From assembly GCA_946481445.1 (NCBI GenBank), contig CAMLOA010000110.1, positions 1-6,609 on the forward strand: a stretch of DNA of 6,609 bases, in the 5' to 3' direction. The notes below the pieces were generated by a model that saw only the letters and a program-made list of their open reading frames with translations, made no database searches and was not told the DNA's origin. Position 1 is the stretch's first letter. Each line of letters begins with the position of its first letter. Source of the DNA: an uncultured Devosia sp. Its GTDB lineage: Bacteria; Pseudomonadota; Alphaproteobacteria; Rhizobiales; Devosiaceae. Positions 6,135 to 6,609 of this stretch are shown here, piece after piece. Position numbers and translations under genes: made by a program.

Positions 6135-6609
6135 ATGTATCGCACCACATCTCTGTGGCGGAACTCGGTCGCCGTCGCACTGGCCGGCGTCAGCTTCTTC
6201 AGCGTTTCTGCCGCTTCGGCCCAGGAAATTACCGTCTGGTGCTGGTCGCCTGAATTCAATGGCGCCGCCATGCAGGCCGCTGCCGAAGCCTACGCTGCCA
6301 TCAATCCGGGCGTGACCATCAACGTCGTGGACTTCGACAAGGGCGCGCTGGAACAGAAGCTGCAGACGCAGCTGGCCGCCGGCATTACCGACGACCTGCC
6401 CGATATCGTGCTGATCGAGGACTACGGCGCCCAGAAGTACCTGCAGTCCTTCCCCGGCGCTTTCGAGCCGCTCAATGCCCACCTCGATTACTCGCAGTTC
6501 GCGCCCTACAAGGTCGAGCTGGCGACCGTCGGCAGCGACACCTATTCCCTGCCCTTCGACTCCGGCGCGACCGTGCTCTACTACCGTACGGACCTGCTGG
6601 CCGAGGCTG
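6135..6609 (+). CDS. Sugar ABC transporter periplasmic binding protein (CUT1 type), N-terminal part
   Basis: The first 158 residues of an extracellular solute-binding protein, cut by the right window edge; family members are usually about 400-430 residues. A Sec signal peptide is clear: a basic start (R3, R9), a hydrophobic core at about 11-25, and likely cleavage after ASA at residue 29, giving a mature protein beginning QEITVWCW. Family features follow: the AAMQAAAEAY helix, an NPGV segment, QKLQTQLAAG, LPDIVLIEDYGAQKYLQSFPG and LPFDSGATVLYYRTDLL. These match family 1 carbohydrate-binding proteins and recall rhizobial LacE-like lactose binders (from memory, not a search). It would capture a sugar in the periplasm and deliver it to membrane permeases, whose genes should follow to the right. 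The divergent MelR-like gene is the likely regulator. Confidence 0.9.
   Translation, partial: MYRTTSLWRNSVAVALAGVSFFSVSAASAQEITVWCWSPEFNGAAMQAAAEAYAAINPGVTINVVDFDKGALEQKLQTQLAAGITDDLPDIVLIEDYGAQKYLQSFPGAFEPLNAHLDYSQFAPYKVELATVGSDTYSLPFDSGATVLYYRTDLLAEA

Overview
The window is GC-rich and dense with genes. Codon use, the class III cyclase with an N-terminal CHASE2 domain, the HisKA hybrid kinase with an FNN H-box, and the CUT1 sugar-binding protein beside a MelR-like regulator all suggest an alphaproteobacterium, most likely of the Hyphomicrobiales (Devosia- or Rhizobium-like). That placement is inferred from general family resemblance, not from a search.

Layout, left to right. (1) Positions 1-45 (minus) hold the 5' part of a tRNA-Pro with anticodon GGG, cut by the window edge. 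A well-spaced promoter lies just upstream of it (56-84). (2) Positions 46-209 are a divergent intergenic region with the tRNA promoter, a 10-base direct repeat and a candidate EcfG-type promoter for the next gene. (3) Positions 210-3005 (plus) encode a soluble hybrid histidine kinase with the order PAS-GAF-PAS-PAS-HisKA-HATPase-REC. (4) Positions 3023-5176 (minus) encode a membrane-bound CHASE2 class III adenylate cyclase. It converges on the kinase with a 17-base gap, and a perfect 7-bp hairpin has the kinase stop codon as its loop. (5) Positions 5125-6030 (minus) encode a MelR-like AraC-family regulator with a cupin sensor domain. Its 3' end overlaps the cyclase start, so the two probably share a message. 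(6) Positions 6031-6134 are a 104-base divergent control region. (7) Positions 6135-6609 (plus) encode the first 158 residues of a periplasmic sugar-binding protein of a CUT1-type ABC transporter, which continues beyond the window.

Working model (inference): the AraC-type protein senses a sugar and controls the divergent sugar uptake operon. The cyclase downstream of it would be made together with this regulator, which could tie cAMP or cGMP production to carbohydrate sensing. The hybrid kinase is probably a separate cytosolic sensor, perhaps in the general stress response if the EcfG-like promoter is real. All genes belong to known families. I see no mobile element, CRISPR array, toxin-antitoxin pair or clearly new system. 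The least ordinary feature is the overlapping AraC-cyclase pair.
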